From Phycisphaeraceae bacterium (lineage in GTDB: Bacteria > Planctomycetota > Phycisphaerae > Phycisphaerales > Phycisphaeraceae): DNA of 7,015 nt. Under the pieces are notes generated by a model. That model was not told the origin of the DNA and made no database searches. It worked only from the letters and a program-made list of their open reading frames with translations. Every line of letters starts with the position of its first letter. Position 1 is the stretch's first letter. The translations under genes and the position numbers were made by a program. Location: assembly GCA_016763955.1 (NCBI GenBank), contig JAESSU010000044.1, positions 1 through 7,015 of the forward strand, written 5' to 3'. Of this stretch, positions 1 through 6,284 are shown in pieces.

Positions 1-123
1 GGCTGGCACTGTGGCGACATGGCAGCCACAATGTGGGCATTGGGCAAGCGTGATCGCTTGCGCAACTATGCCCATGTTCGGGGTGGTATTAGATATTTGG
101 GCTGATATAATAGACTCAGACAT
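1..123 (-). CDS. Partial protein, N-terminal 41 residues, possible zinc-binding CxxC
   Basis: On the minus strand an ATG at 123-121 opens a frame that stays open for 41 codons to the window edge, so the C-terminus is missing. The start is well supported: immediately upstream on that strand is AAAGAGGTGATC, a near-perfect match to the anti-Shine-Dalgarno sequence. The visible protein begins MSESIISAQ and reaches C-P-H-C-G-C-H near residues 29-35. This is a cysteine/histidine cluster of the kind that can hold zinc, but too little is present to assign a fold. The gene is divergent from the Cro/CI-type regulator and shares its control region, an arrangement common in phage and island switch regions. 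I do not recognise the family. Coding status is likely; function is unknown. Confidence 0.6.
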   Translation of the reverse strand, partial: MSESIISAQISNTTPNMGIVAQAITLAQCPHCGCHVATVPA

Positions 124-155
124 GATCACCTCTTTGCTAGGTTGATTGTGGTTAG

Positions 156-188
156 AGCCTCGTATAGTGCGTCAACACTTGCGAGGCT
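156..188. promoter_or_regulatory. Inverted repeat in the divergent control region, candidate operator
   Basis: AGCCTCG at 156-162 is the exact reverse complement of CGAGGCT at 182-188, with 19 bases between the arms. A smaller pair, AGTG (166-169) and CACT (176-179), is nested inside. The right arm touches the proposed -35 box of the regulator at 251, so a protein bound here could control both divergent genes. The regulator itself is the obvious candidate binder. This is inference from position only; a 7-bp repeat could arise by chance. Confidence 0.35.
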
Positions 189-215
189 TGCTTTATGGCG
201 TTAATGGTATACAAT
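188..215 (+). promoter_or_regulatory. Putative promoter of the Cro/CI-type regulator
   Basis: TTGCTT at 188-193 and TACAAT at 210-215 are separated by 16 bases and resemble sigma-70 type -35 and -10 boxes. They lie about 35 bases before the start codon at 251, which is preceded by AAAGGGA at 237-243. No other candidate in the gap fits as well. On the minus strand TTGACG (175-170) would make a good -35 box for the gene leaving at the left edge, but no convincing -10 box lies at the right distance. Confidence 0.4.
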
Positions 216-250
216 AATGCACCACTAGTCAACTATAAAGGGAAAAAAAC

Positions 251-448
251 ATGTCGGAAAAATACAGACAATACGTTAGGGTTGCTTTGGAAGAATCTGG
301 AATATCGCTGCGAGCAGCAGCAGCAAAAGCAGGCATGACTCATCCGCAGCTCAGTAGATACCTCAACGGCAGGACAGATGTCACTAGTGCAACTCTTGAG
401 CGGATACTCAATGCCCTGGGTCGTGATCTGAAATCGGTCAAGCTGTGA
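251..448 (+). CDS. Cro/CI (XRE) family helix-turn-helix regulator, 65 aa
   Basis: A small DNA-binding protein that is essentially one HTH domain. Residues about 20-41 (LRAAAAKAGMTHPQLSRYLNG) give the two HTH helices: A-A-x-x-A-G-M before the turn, Q-L-S-R-Y-L-N-G as recognition helix. L-E-R-I-L-N-A-L-G follows as the closing helix typical of Cro/CI proteins. There is no effector or peptidase domain, so it should act as a simple dimeric repressor or activator. ATG at 251 has AAAGGGA seven bases upstream. It is transcribed away from the minus-strand gene at 1-123 across a 127-base control region with an inverted repeat. By position it probably controls the element, but it could also be an orphan antitoxin-like regulator. 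Family call firm; role inferred. Confidence 0.85.
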   Translation: MSEKYRQYVRVALEESGISLRAAAAKAGMTHPQLSRYLNGRTDVTSATLERILNALGRDLKSVKL

Positions 449-502
449 GACTGGAAGGTGGGATTTTGCTTTTCATTGATGGCTTTGTCTGTTATCCTTG
501 CT

Positions 503-520
503 TCTGGCAATTACGCCAGA
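503..520 (+). promoter_or_regulatory. Small inverted repeat / hairpin before the unknown gene at 537
   Basis: TCTGGC (503-508) and GCCAGA (515-520) form a perfect 6-bp stem with a 6-base loop, AATTAC. It ends eight bases before the GGGGA ribosome binding site of the gene at 537. No T-run follows, so it is not a normal terminator. It could be a 5'-leader hairpin or a protein-binding site. A weak promoter-like pair (TTGCTT at 466-471, TGTTAT at 490-495) lies upstream. Both readings are tentative. Confidence 0.25.
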
Positions 521-536
521 GAGAAACGGGGAAATT

Positions 537-1076
537 ATGATCAGGTGGATGCTCAAAAAATGGAGTAGTAAGTCTGCTGTTAAAGACGCTCAGCGACTAT
601 TGAACTTCATGGAAGTTGGCACTGATTACGAGATGGCTACCAGTTTGATTTCAGCCACAGTCACCAGAAGCATAATGATAAATTCGGAAACGTTCGGCCA
701 TTACTTTCCTGATAATTATTTGAATGACGATGTTCAAATAACTCAAGACGAACTTGTAAAGCTGTCAATGTACAATGTTAAAGTAATCGCATATCAAAAA
801 AAACTGTCTATTAGCCCAGAATGGTCGCACCAAGCAACTGCTTCGGGCTTATTGATATGGGCGATGTCAATAAGATCCATCACAATTACAGATTGTTTTC
901 CCTATGGGAGGCATATCTGGTGTCACCTACTAAGGGGCAAGTCTGGATGGATTGACGGAATGAACGAAATTGGACATTTCGACACAAACACATCTCAAAC
1001 ACATGTAGATGATCTTTACCCAGTACCAAAGCTGCTTGCTCCCCAAGACGATGGCCCTCCTTCAGTAGCAAAATGA
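537..1076 (+). CDS. Protein of unknown function, 179 aa, AT-rich
   Basis: The preferred start is ATG at 537, with GGGGA at 528-532 in front. A longer frame from TTG at 498 has no binding site and would run through a hairpin. The protein begins MIRWMLKKWSSKS. It appears soluble and mostly helical, with a hydrophobic, Trp/Ile-rich stretch (GLLIWAMSIRSITI) and a later GRHIWCHLLRGKSGW segment. The tail is polar and proline-rich. I do not recognise the family. Base composition stands out: two sampled 60-base lines inside it (661-780) are about 33-35% G+C, against 53-58% in sampled lines of the next gene. This points to a separate origin. Its TGA stop (1074-1076) is in the same reading frame as the ParB-like gene that follows, and it occupies the place where that family normally has its N-terminal domain. 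It could be cargo of the element. Confidence 0.65.
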   Translation: MIRWMLKKWSSKSAVKDAQRLLNFMEVGTDYEMATSLISATVTRSIMINSETFGHYFPDNYLNDDVQITQDELVKLSMYNVKVIAYQKKLSISPEWSHQATASGLLIWAMSIRSITITDCFPYGRHIWCHLLRGKSGWIDGMNEIGHFDTNTSQTHVDDLYPVPKLLAPQDDGPPSVAK

Positions 1077-1133
1077 CAACGCAATCAAGCCCATGGCCTG
1101 CGAAGATCAAACGCCGACAAACGCAAGGCGGTC

Positions 1134-1874
1134 ATGACCCTGCTCGGTGATGAAGAGTGGGTTAAGTGGTCGAATCGGGAAATTGGGCGACGGTGCGGGG
1201 TATCTGACAAGTTTGTTGGCAATGTAAGAAAAGAATCCTCACTGCGAACGGTTCGCAGTATGGATTCTCAAAACCGCTCTCACGGCCCAGAATCGACGGT
1301 TGAGGATTCCCCAGAACGCACGTTCACCCACCACAAGACAGGCAAGCCCGCAACCATGAAGGTCGGCAATATCGGACAAATCACAGTCGATGACCTGCCA
1401 GATGACGTTAATTGGAATGATGATGTTGGCGCTCTTGATGATCCAGAAGACGCAGGCATCGAGGACGAAGAACCGCCAGAACCGGAACTGATCCTCCCTG
1501 ATGAACCGGAAGCCCCGGAATTTACCAAGCCCTCGTTGGCCGTATCAACGGTTGACCTGATGGGCAATGTGATCCGCCGTAAGGACGTTGCCCAGGCGTT
1601 TGAAGATTCCCACCTGATATCTGATGCCACCAAAGCCTTGCGAGCATTCAGAACCACGCAACGCAAACTCATCAAAGACCAGCATCCCTTGTCAGCCATG
1701 ATTCATCAGTCATTGGATCGGACGATTACAGACTGCATCCATGACATTGAGGACGTACTTCCCTATTGCGTGATTCCTGACAACGTGCCTAAAGACGAGC
1801 AGAACAAAAAGCATTACCGGATTGGATGGTTGACCAAGCGTCAACACGCCAATCTACCCAGTGATTGGAAATAA
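1134..1874 (+). CDS. ParB-like DNA-binding protein lacking its N-terminal domain
   Basis: Residues about 11-33 (W-S-N-R-E-I-G-R-R-C-G-V-S-D-K-F-V) form the helix-turn-helix seen after the ParB/sulfiredoxin-like domain in island- and phage-borne ParB-like proteins. An acidic, proline-rich linker follows at about 85-130 (DDPEDAGIEDEEPPEPELI). The C-terminal part holds D-L-M-G-N-V-I, a helical region, L-P-Y-C-V-I-P and a final GWLTKRQHANLP, all as in that family from memory. Family members normally begin with about 80 or more residues of ParB domain, which is absent. The in-frame codons between the preceding TGA and the ATG already read like the family (QAHGLRRSNADKRKAV), so homology continues upstream of any possible start. 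AAGGCGG just before ATG 1134 could allow translation of a 246-aa remnant. It sits 12 bases before the helicase. It is either a shortened working protein or a decaying gene. Confidence 0.6.
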   Translation: MTLLGDEEWVKWSNREIGRRCGVSDKFVGNVRKESSLRTVRSMDSQNRSHGPESTVEDSPERTFTHHKTGKPATMKVGNIGQITVDDLPDDVNWNDDVGALDDPEDAGIEDEEPPEPELILPDEPEAPEFTKPSLAVSTVDLMGNVIRRKDVAQAFEDSHLISDATKALRAFRTTQRKLIKDQHPLSAMIHQSLDRTITDCIHDIEDVLPYCVIPDNVPKDEQNKKHYRIGWLTKRQHANLPSDWK

Positions 1875-1886
1875 GGGGGAGAACTC

Positions 1887-3596
1887 ATGACAGCAGCTAC
1901 ACCGACATTGTGGGATCATCACTTATTCACGCCAGAAGCACCGACGGTCAAGGGTGGATTCACACTCAGGCCGTACCAGACGCAGGCGGTTGAATCTGTA
2001 CTTGACCAATTCAAAAGTGTTCGTTCGACCTTGGGTGTGGCTGCGGTGGGCATGGGGAAGACTATCATCTTTGCACACATCATTGATCGTATGCCAGTGG
2101 GTCGATGTTTGGTACTCGCTCACCGTGAAGAACTAATCACCCAAGCAGCAAAAAAAATTCAAGCTGTTACGGGGAAAAAACCAGACATTGAAATGGGGAA
2201 TCAATGGGCAGACATTCACTCAATCGAAGAACGCAGTGAAGTAGTTGTCTCATCCATACAGACCCAATGTGCGGGAAAAAACGGTGGCCGTATGAGCCGT
2301 TTTAGCCCCGACGATTTTGGCTTGGTAGTGATCGACGAAGCTCATCACGCGCCATCTAAGTCATACCGAAAGGTGATTGATTACTACTGCCAGAATCCGA
2401 ACCTTAAGGTACTTGGTGTGACGGCTACGCCTGACCGTGCCGACAAGCTAGCCATGGGGCAGGTGTTTGAATCGGTGGCGTTCGACTTTGACATCCTATA
2501 CGGGATTAATAATGGTTGGCTATGCCCGATCACCTGCAAGATGGCCAATGTGTCTATCGATTTTTCCAAAGTTCACACGCTTGCCGGTGACTTCAATCAA
2601 AAAGAACTAGCTAAATTAGTTGAAGAAGAAACACCTCTGCATGAAGTGGCATTAGGAACTATCCAAGCCGCTCAGGGTCGCAGGACATTGGTGTTCTGCG
2701 TGTCAGTGAAGCAGGCCGAATTGATGGCTGAAATTTTTAATCGCTATGAAAGCAAATCGGCTAACTGGATATCAGGAAAGACACCCAAAATCGAACGCCG
2801 TCAGATACTTCGAGATTTTGCCAAAGGGAAGTTTAAGTACTTAGTAAATGTCGGCGTATTAACCGAAGGGTATGACGATCCCGGAGTAGAAGTCATCAGC
2901 ATGGCTCGTCCTACTAAGAGCAGGAGTCTGTATACACAGTGTATAGGCCGTGGCACACGAACACTTCCGGGTGTTGTTGACTGCCATCATGGCGCAGAAA
3001 ACCGCAGAGAAGCGATCATTCTATCAAGCAAACCGTGCTGCGAAGTCATCGACTTTACTGGCAATAGTGGCGACCACAAGCTGATTACAACAGCAGATAT
3101 CTTAGCAGGCAAACATAGTGATGAGGCCATCGAACGTACAAAAAAGAAAGCTAAAAAATCTCCAACAGCAGTCGATCCAATGCAGCTGTTAAATGAATCT
3201 GAAATTGAGATTAAGACTGAAAAAGAGCGAAAGCGAAAACTGTTACAAAAGAAGCGTGAATATGTCCAAGCCAATGCGAATGTTAGTTTTTCCAAGGTGA
3301 ATCCCTTTGATGTTCTGGATATAAAACAAAAAAGCGGTAGCCGGTATGACAACATGAAGCAGCCTACAGAAAAGATGAAAACCGCATTAACGCGGTTCGG
3401 CGTTGATGCGGATATGTCATTCGGCCAAGCCAGACAAATGCTCGACACGTTATTTTCACGCTCTGAAAACGGATGGTGTACCTACAAGCAGGCGAAGATA
3501 CTACAGCGTGCAGGAATCGCCCCCAAAGGTGTCCGCAAAGAAGACGCTTCAAAAATGATCGACAGAATATTTTCAGGCGAGAAGGTGACAGCATGA
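1887..3596 (+). CDS. Superfamily 2 DEAH-type DNA helicase, 569 aa
   Basis: An ATP-driven DNA translocase or helicase, probably for replication or recombination of the element. All core motifs are readable in order: Q-like motif LRPYQTQAV (27-35), Walker A GVAAVGMGKT (50-59, K58), Ia VLAHREEL (76-83), Walker B/DEAH VIDEAHH (148-154), motif III VTATP (178-182), IV LVFC (268-271), V VGVLTEGYDDPGV (322-334) and VI QCIGRGTR (351-358) with the arginine finger. A D-F-T-G-N-S-G-D-H-K-L segment (389-399), a lysine-rich probable coiled coil and a C-terminal tail follow. The tail repeats a pattern roughly of the form L-x-R-x-G-(V/I)-x-(A/P) ... A-x-x-M-(I/L)-D, once near 497-524 and again near 536-563. 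The start is set by GGGGGAG eight bases or so before ATG 1887. The stop overlaps the next start as ATGA. No damaged motif is seen. Confidence 0.92.
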   Translation: MTAATPTLWDHHLFTPEAPTVKGGFTLRPYQTQAVESVLDQFKSVRSTLGVAAVGMGKTIIFAHIIDRMPVGRCLVLAHREELITQAAKKIQAVTGKKPDIEMGNQWADIHSIEERSEVVVSSIQTQCAGKNGGRMSRFSPDDFGLVVIDEAHHAPSKSYRKVIDYYCQNPNLKVLGVTATPDRADKLAMGQVFESVAFDFDILYGINNGWLCPITCKMANVSIDFSKVHTLAGDFNQKELAKLVEEETPLHEVALGTIQAAQGRRTLVFCVSVKQAELMAEIFNRYESKSANWISGKTPKIERRQILRDFAKGKFKYLVNVGVLTEGYDDPGVEVISMARPTKSRSLYTQCIGRGTRTLPGVVDCHHGAENRREAIILSSKPCCEVIDFTGNSGDHKLITTADILAGKHSDEAIERTKKKAKKSPTAVDPMQLLNESEIEIKTEKERKRKLLQKKREYVQANANVSFSKVNPFDVLDIKQKSGSRYDNMKQPTEKMKTALTRFGVDADMSFGQARQMLDTLFSRSENGWCTYKQAKILQRAGIAPKGVRKEDASKMIDRIFSGEKVTA

Positions 3597-3925
3597 GCAT
3601 AAAGCGAATCATACCACCCGGAATGTTCAATGCAATGGTGTGGGCTAAAGACAACGACGCGAAGCTCTACGCAATGCTCGGCATGTCATTGAATATGCGG
3701 AACACGAGCGTGATATGGGAGCAAGCAAGGGCCACAAAAATGAAGCCCGTAACCCAAGTGTTTCAAAGGGACTTCATAAAAAACATGCACGACATTGAGA
3801 CTGAAATATTAGAGAGCATGACAAAACTAAACGCTCTTATCGAATCGAAGCATAAGGCTTTTGCTGACGAGATGAGACGTATCGAAAAGCAACCAGAGTC
3901 ATGGGACGCAATTAAATCATTTTAA
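3593..3925 (+). CDS. Small protein of unknown function, 110 aa, helical
   Basis: The ATG at 3593 overlaps the helicase stop as ATGA, and GAAGGTGA lies just upstream, so translational coupling is likely. A longer frame from 3473 lies inside the helicase gene and has no reason to be used. The protein starts MSIKRIIPPGMFNAMVWA. Its C-terminal half (about 60-100) is charged and heptad-like (IETEILESMTKLNALIESKH), so a coiled coil or helical hairpin is likely. There are no cysteines, signal peptide or membrane segment. I do not recognise a family. Position between the helicase and a PD-(D/E)XK nuclease suggests an accessory DNA-metabolism protein, but that is context only. Confidence 0.75.
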   Translation: MSIKRIIPPGMFNAMVWAKDNDAKLYAMLGMSLNMRNTSVIWEQARATKMKPVTQVFQRDFIKNMHDIETEILESMTKLNALIESKHKAFADEMRRIEKQPESWDAIKSF

Positions 3926-3938
3926 GAGGTATCACGCA

Positions 3939-4343
3939 ATGGCATACACACGCATAGGAAAGAGTAAATTCAATGTATCCGCTCCAGCATTACGCACATG
4001 GAACGGAAAGACCTACGACAGCAAAGCAGAAATGGAGTTTGCCCGGCAGCTAGATTTCCTTCAAGAATCGGGGAATATCATCGAGTACATTGAGCAGCCA
4101 AAGGTCTACTTAGGGGCTCGTGAAAACTCATACAAGCCCGACTTTTTTGTCGTACCTAAAGACGGTCTGCCTTACTACGTTGACGTGAAGGGATGCGAGA
4201 CAGGCGCTTTCATCAAGAACAAAAAACTATGGTCAATCTATGGGCGTTTGCATTTGAAGATCATCAAGAAGCAACGCGGTGGATTCCGTACCGTCGAAGT
4301 AGTTGTGCCAGGCGAAAAACTTAAAAAGAAAGCGGGGCTGTAA
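3939..4343 (+). CDS. DUF1064-type PD-(D/E)XK nuclease, 134 aa
   Basis: A small phage-type endonuclease-like protein. The hallmark order of DUF1064 (Pfam PF06356, from memory) is present: W-N-G-K-T-Y-D-S-K-A-E-M-E-F-A (21-35) with acidic E31, I-x-x-I-E-Q-P (48-54), Y-K-P-D-F (65-69) with D68, and Y-V-D-V-K-G (80-85) giving the D82-x-K84 pair. E31, D68, D82 and K84 make a complete PD-(D/E)XK metal site, so an active nuclease is expected. The substrate is unknown; branched DNA or ends arising in replication are reasonable guesses. AAGAGGT overlapping the previous stop serves as its binding site. Its TAA shares one base with the next ATG (TAATG). Members commonly sit in phage replication modules, as here. 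Confidence 0.85.
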   Translation: MAYTRIGKSKFNVSAPALRTWNGKTYDSKAEMEFARQLDFLQESGNIIEYIEQPKVYLGARENSYKPDFFVVPKDGLPYYVDVKGCETGAFIKNKKLWSIYGRLHLKIIKKQRGGFRTVEVVVPGEKLKKKAGL

Positions 4344-4585
4344 TGAGAATTTGCATGTGTTATTCCGTTCGCGGATTACTCCGAAAATCTAACCGAGATT
4401 TAGAAAAGTGCGAATTGAAATGTTTTCTAGATTCAGATAGGAAACATTTAGCGTCTGTTTCTACCCTTAGACGAGTATTGATCGATGAGCTTGCAAAAGG
4501 CCATGAGGTAATTACCATCGGCGACTGCGACAATTTTGACTACCAAACTGGCTGCAAAGGCCATGACGAGGAGGTTAAAGAATGA
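4343..4585 (+). CDS. Small Cys/His protein of unknown function, 80 aa
   Basis: It starts at ATG 4343, overlapping the nuclease stop by one base, with GGGG a few bases upstream. The N-terminus has C4-M-C6 and then C23 and C27. The C-terminal part is the most distinctive: L-I-D-E-L-A-K-G-H-E-V-I-T-I-G then D-C62-D-N-F-D-Y-Q-T-G-C71-K-G-H74. C62, C71 and H74 could bind a metal, with a further ligand from elsewhere. I recall similar G-D-C-D-x-F-D-x-x-T-G-C-x-G-H endings in small uncharacterised phage and island proteins, without a known function. Its last codons carry AGGAGG, which serves the next frame at 4582. Confidence 0.7.
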   Translation: MRICMCYSVRGLLRKSNRDLEKCELKCFLDSDRKHLASVSTLRRVLIDELAKGHEVITIGDCDNFDYQTGCKGHDEEVKE

Positions 4586-4683
4586 AAAATGGTCCCAAAA
4601 ATATCGCATCACAAGAGCAATCGGCCACTTGCCAGAAGCGGGCAGAGGGGGCGATGGATGAAGCTTACACGCCGACAAAATGA
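4582..4683 (+). CDS. Possible 33-aa peptide with a perfect ribosome binding site
   Basis: ATG 4582 overlaps the preceding TGA as ATGA. A perfect AGGAGG at 4569-4574 lies seven bases before it, the best-placed Shine-Dalgarno in the gene run. The peptide (MKNGPKNIASQEQS...) is polar, has one cysteine and ends at TGA 4681-4683, 26 bases inside the winged-helix gene. It may be a real small protein, or a leader whose translation brings ribosomes to the next start at 4658. No homology is known to me, so coding status rests on the start region alone. Confidence 0.4.
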   Translation: MKNGPKNIASQEQSATCQKRAEGAMDEAYTPTK

Positions 4684-4906
4684 TCTTCTGGAGGAGTTAC
4701 GAATACATGGCCGATGGGTTAGGCCGATGGATATTGGGGGGAATAATGGCAGCCACCATAGTGCGACACTACGCCAATTGTGGCGTAAAGGATTAATCCA
4801 ACGGCTGCCAAGGAACACTTTACACAACGTGATTAACCCAACCACGCCCAAAAAAGCATTTAGTTTTATCTACAGGATTGGCGGTGCAAATGAAACAATG
4901 GACTGA
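4658..4906 (+). CDS. Winged helix-turn-helix DNA-binding protein, 82 aa
   Basis: The chosen start is ATG 4658, with GAGGGG at 4645-4650 seven bases upstream; the residues after it (MKLTRRQNDLLEELRIHG) begin the domain directly. A longer frame from ATG 4589 adds 23 low-complexity basic residues and has poorly spaced signals. The pattern is that of a small winged helix: helix 1 Q-N-D-L-L-E-E-L, W-V-R-P-M-D-I-G-G, recognition helix H-H-S-A-T-L-R-Q-L-W-R-K-G-L-I-Q-R, then a wing ending F-S-F-I-Y-R-I. It probably binds DNA as a regulator of the element or as an accessory factor at the att site. It overlaps the Xis-like gene by 17 bases. Confidence 0.7.
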   Translation: MKLTRRQNDLLEELRIHGRWVRPMDIGGNNGSHHSATLRQLWRKGLIQRLPRNTLHNVINPTTPKKAFSFIYRIGGANETMD

Positions 4907-5096
4907 ATACATGTCGCCTGAAACGGTATGCGATTACCTTGATATAAAAGGTTCAATTACACAAAGAGACAAGGCTCGACGCGCGGTTCGGTTGTGTCAA
5001 AACATAGGTATTGCGGTTTTGGATATACCCGGATCGAAATGCAAAAAAATCCGCAAAAAAGATATTGACTTTGTGCTCAATCCAGCTAAAAAGTAA
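4890..5096 (+). CDS. Excisionase-like (Xis/AlpA type) DNA-binding protein, 68 aa
   Basis: A small basic protein directly before the integrase, where a recombination directionality factor is often encoded. M-S-P-E-T-V-C-D-Y-L-D-I looks like the first helix and turn of a MerR-like winged helix. K-A-R-R-A-V-R-L-C follows, then I-G-I-A-V-L-D-I-P-G-S-K-C-K-K-I-R-K-K-D-I-D-F-V-L, the strand-wing-helix ending of Xis/AlpA proteins (usual form: x-R-x-R-K-x-D-I-E-x-F-L). ATG 4890 is preferred over TTG 4878; GGCGGTG lies just upstream, and an internal ATG at 4911 has no binding site. Fold call moderate; directionality role inferred from position. Confidence 0.6.
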   Translation: MKQWTEYMSPETVCDYLDIKGSITQRDKARRAVRLCQNIGIAVLDIPGSKCKKIRKKDIDFVLNPAKK

Positions 5097-5120
5097 GTAT
5101 CAATTTAACGGAGAAATCAA

Positions 5121-6281
5121 ATGACAACCAGTATGCTCACACTAAAACTCAACCAATCAACAAACCTTTATCAAACACGATGGACAGATGATCAAGGTAA
5201 TCGACACAAGCGTACTTTTGGATCAAATAAAGTACAAGCACGAATTGTCTTTGCTGACTTTTTGGCCAAATGGATAACGACACCAACTGTCAAGACACCT
5301 CTTGATCCAGACGAGTTGATGAGCGTTAAAGAGATGATCGAACGATTCAATGAATATGCAGAAGATTACTACCGGCATTCAGACGGAACGCACACACGCG
5401 ACCACTTGAATTACTTTTATGCCACCCGTGAATTAAGAGAATTGTTTGGGGAGCTTGAAGCATCAAGCATTGGCTGCAAAGAAATCAAGAAAGTGCAGCA
5501 AGCAATGATTGCAATTGACTTGGCACGTAAGACAATCAATGAACGGATAAGACGTATCAAGCATGTATTTTTATGGGCATTCAACGAAGAGTACATCACT
5601 GATGTTTGTTTGCTTCGAGTCAAGTCAGTCCCACCATTAAAAGCAAATCGCTGTGGAGCTAGAGAAACAGGCCGTGTTCATGCAATTGCAGATAGCATTA
5701 TTGATCTAACATGCCAACACACATCGCCAACGGTTAAAGCAATGATAATGACCCAACGATTAACAGGCATGAGACCCGGTGAATTAGTCATTATGCGGCC
5801 TTGCGATATCGACACAACGGGACCTGTTTGGATTTACAAGCCATCGCATCACAAGCTATCACACATAGACAAAGAGCGAGTCATAGCTATAGGCCCAACT
5901 GCGCAGAAGTACATCACGCCATGCCTGCCACACGATCTAACCGCAGCAGTATTCAACCCCTTGAAATCACGGCACGAAAGAGAAGTCACGCATGGTCGGA
6001 CTATTGGCCGTCTCAAGCCACGCAAGACAGACAGACGTGTGAGAGATCATTATGACGTGCAGAGCTATTACCGAGCGATCTGCTACGCATGTAAGAATGC
6101 AGGCATCGCCACATGGTCGCCAAACAAGTTACGACACGCATGGGCTACAGAAGCCCGGAGGCTAGGGAATGGTCTGGATCATGTCCAGAATCAATTAGGA
6201 CATTCTGACATAAAGACAACTCAAATTTATGCTGGCTTGAACATGGAAAAGGCGGTCGAATATGTCCAAAAGCATGGTTGA
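5121..6281 (+). CDS. int: Tyrosine recombinase (phage-type integrase), 386 aa
   Basis: It catalyses site-specific integration and excision of the element. The N-terminal arm-binding region (about 1-50, N-L-Y-Q-T-R-W-T-D-D-Q-G-N-R-H-K-R) is followed by a helical core-binding domain (about 65-170) and the catalytic domain. Catalytic residues: R218 in LTGMRPGEL, K245 in PSHHKLSH, R338 in WSPNKLRHAWAT, H361 in QLGHSD and nucleophile Y370 in TTQIYAGLN. The usual first histidine of the H-x-x-R box is N335. I recall the same W-S-P-N-x-L-R-H form in many planctomycete integrases, so this need not mean loss of activity. Length is normal. CGGAG seven bases before ATG 5121 sets the start. The stop is 3 bases from the tRNA-Gly 3' end, which marks the tRNA as the likely target. 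Confidence 0.95.
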   Translation: MTTSMLTLKLNQSTNLYQTRWTDDQGNRHKRTFGSNKVQARIVFADFLAKWITTPTVKTPLDPDELMSVKEMIERFNEYAEDYYRHSDGTHTRDHLNYFYATRELRELFGELEASSIGCKEIKKVQQAMIAIDLARKTINERIRRIKHVFLWAFNEEYITDVCLLRVKSVPPLKANRCGARETGRVHAIADSIIDLTCQHTSPTVKAMIMTQRLTGMRPGELVIMRPCDIDTTGPVWIYKPSHHKLSHIDKERVIAIGPTAQKYITPCLPHDLTAAVFNPLKSRHEREVTHGRTIGRLKPRKTDRRVRDHYDVQSYYRAICYACKNAGIATWSPNKLRHAWATEARRLGNGLDHVQNQLGHSDIKTTQIYAGLNMEKAVEYVQKHG

Positions 6282-6284
6282 AAA

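Noticed and set aside
498..536. TTG-started extension of the unknown gene
   Set aside because: There is no ribosome binding site before 498, and a hairpin lies in the extension; ATG 537 has GGGGA in place.
1073..1150. 25-codon frame starting on the TGA of the unknown gene (ATGA)
   Set aside because: Its frame is out of step with the ParB-like reading, which carries the recognisable sequence; there is no good binding site and it is probably chance.
1280..1699. 139-aa minus-strand frame opposite the ParB-like gene
   Set aside because: Its Ser/Gly-rich composition is the complement of the acidic, proline-rich linker on the + strand; there is no domain pattern.
2987..3448. 153-aa minus-strand frame inside the helicase
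   Set aside because: A shadow of a gene with all helicase motifs and a well-supported start; the Phe/Ser-rich sequence mirrors the Lys-rich linker.
3473..3592. Upstream extension of the 110-aa gene
   Set aside because: It lies wholly within the helicase gene; ATG 3593 has a good binding site and an ATGA overlap with the helicase stop.
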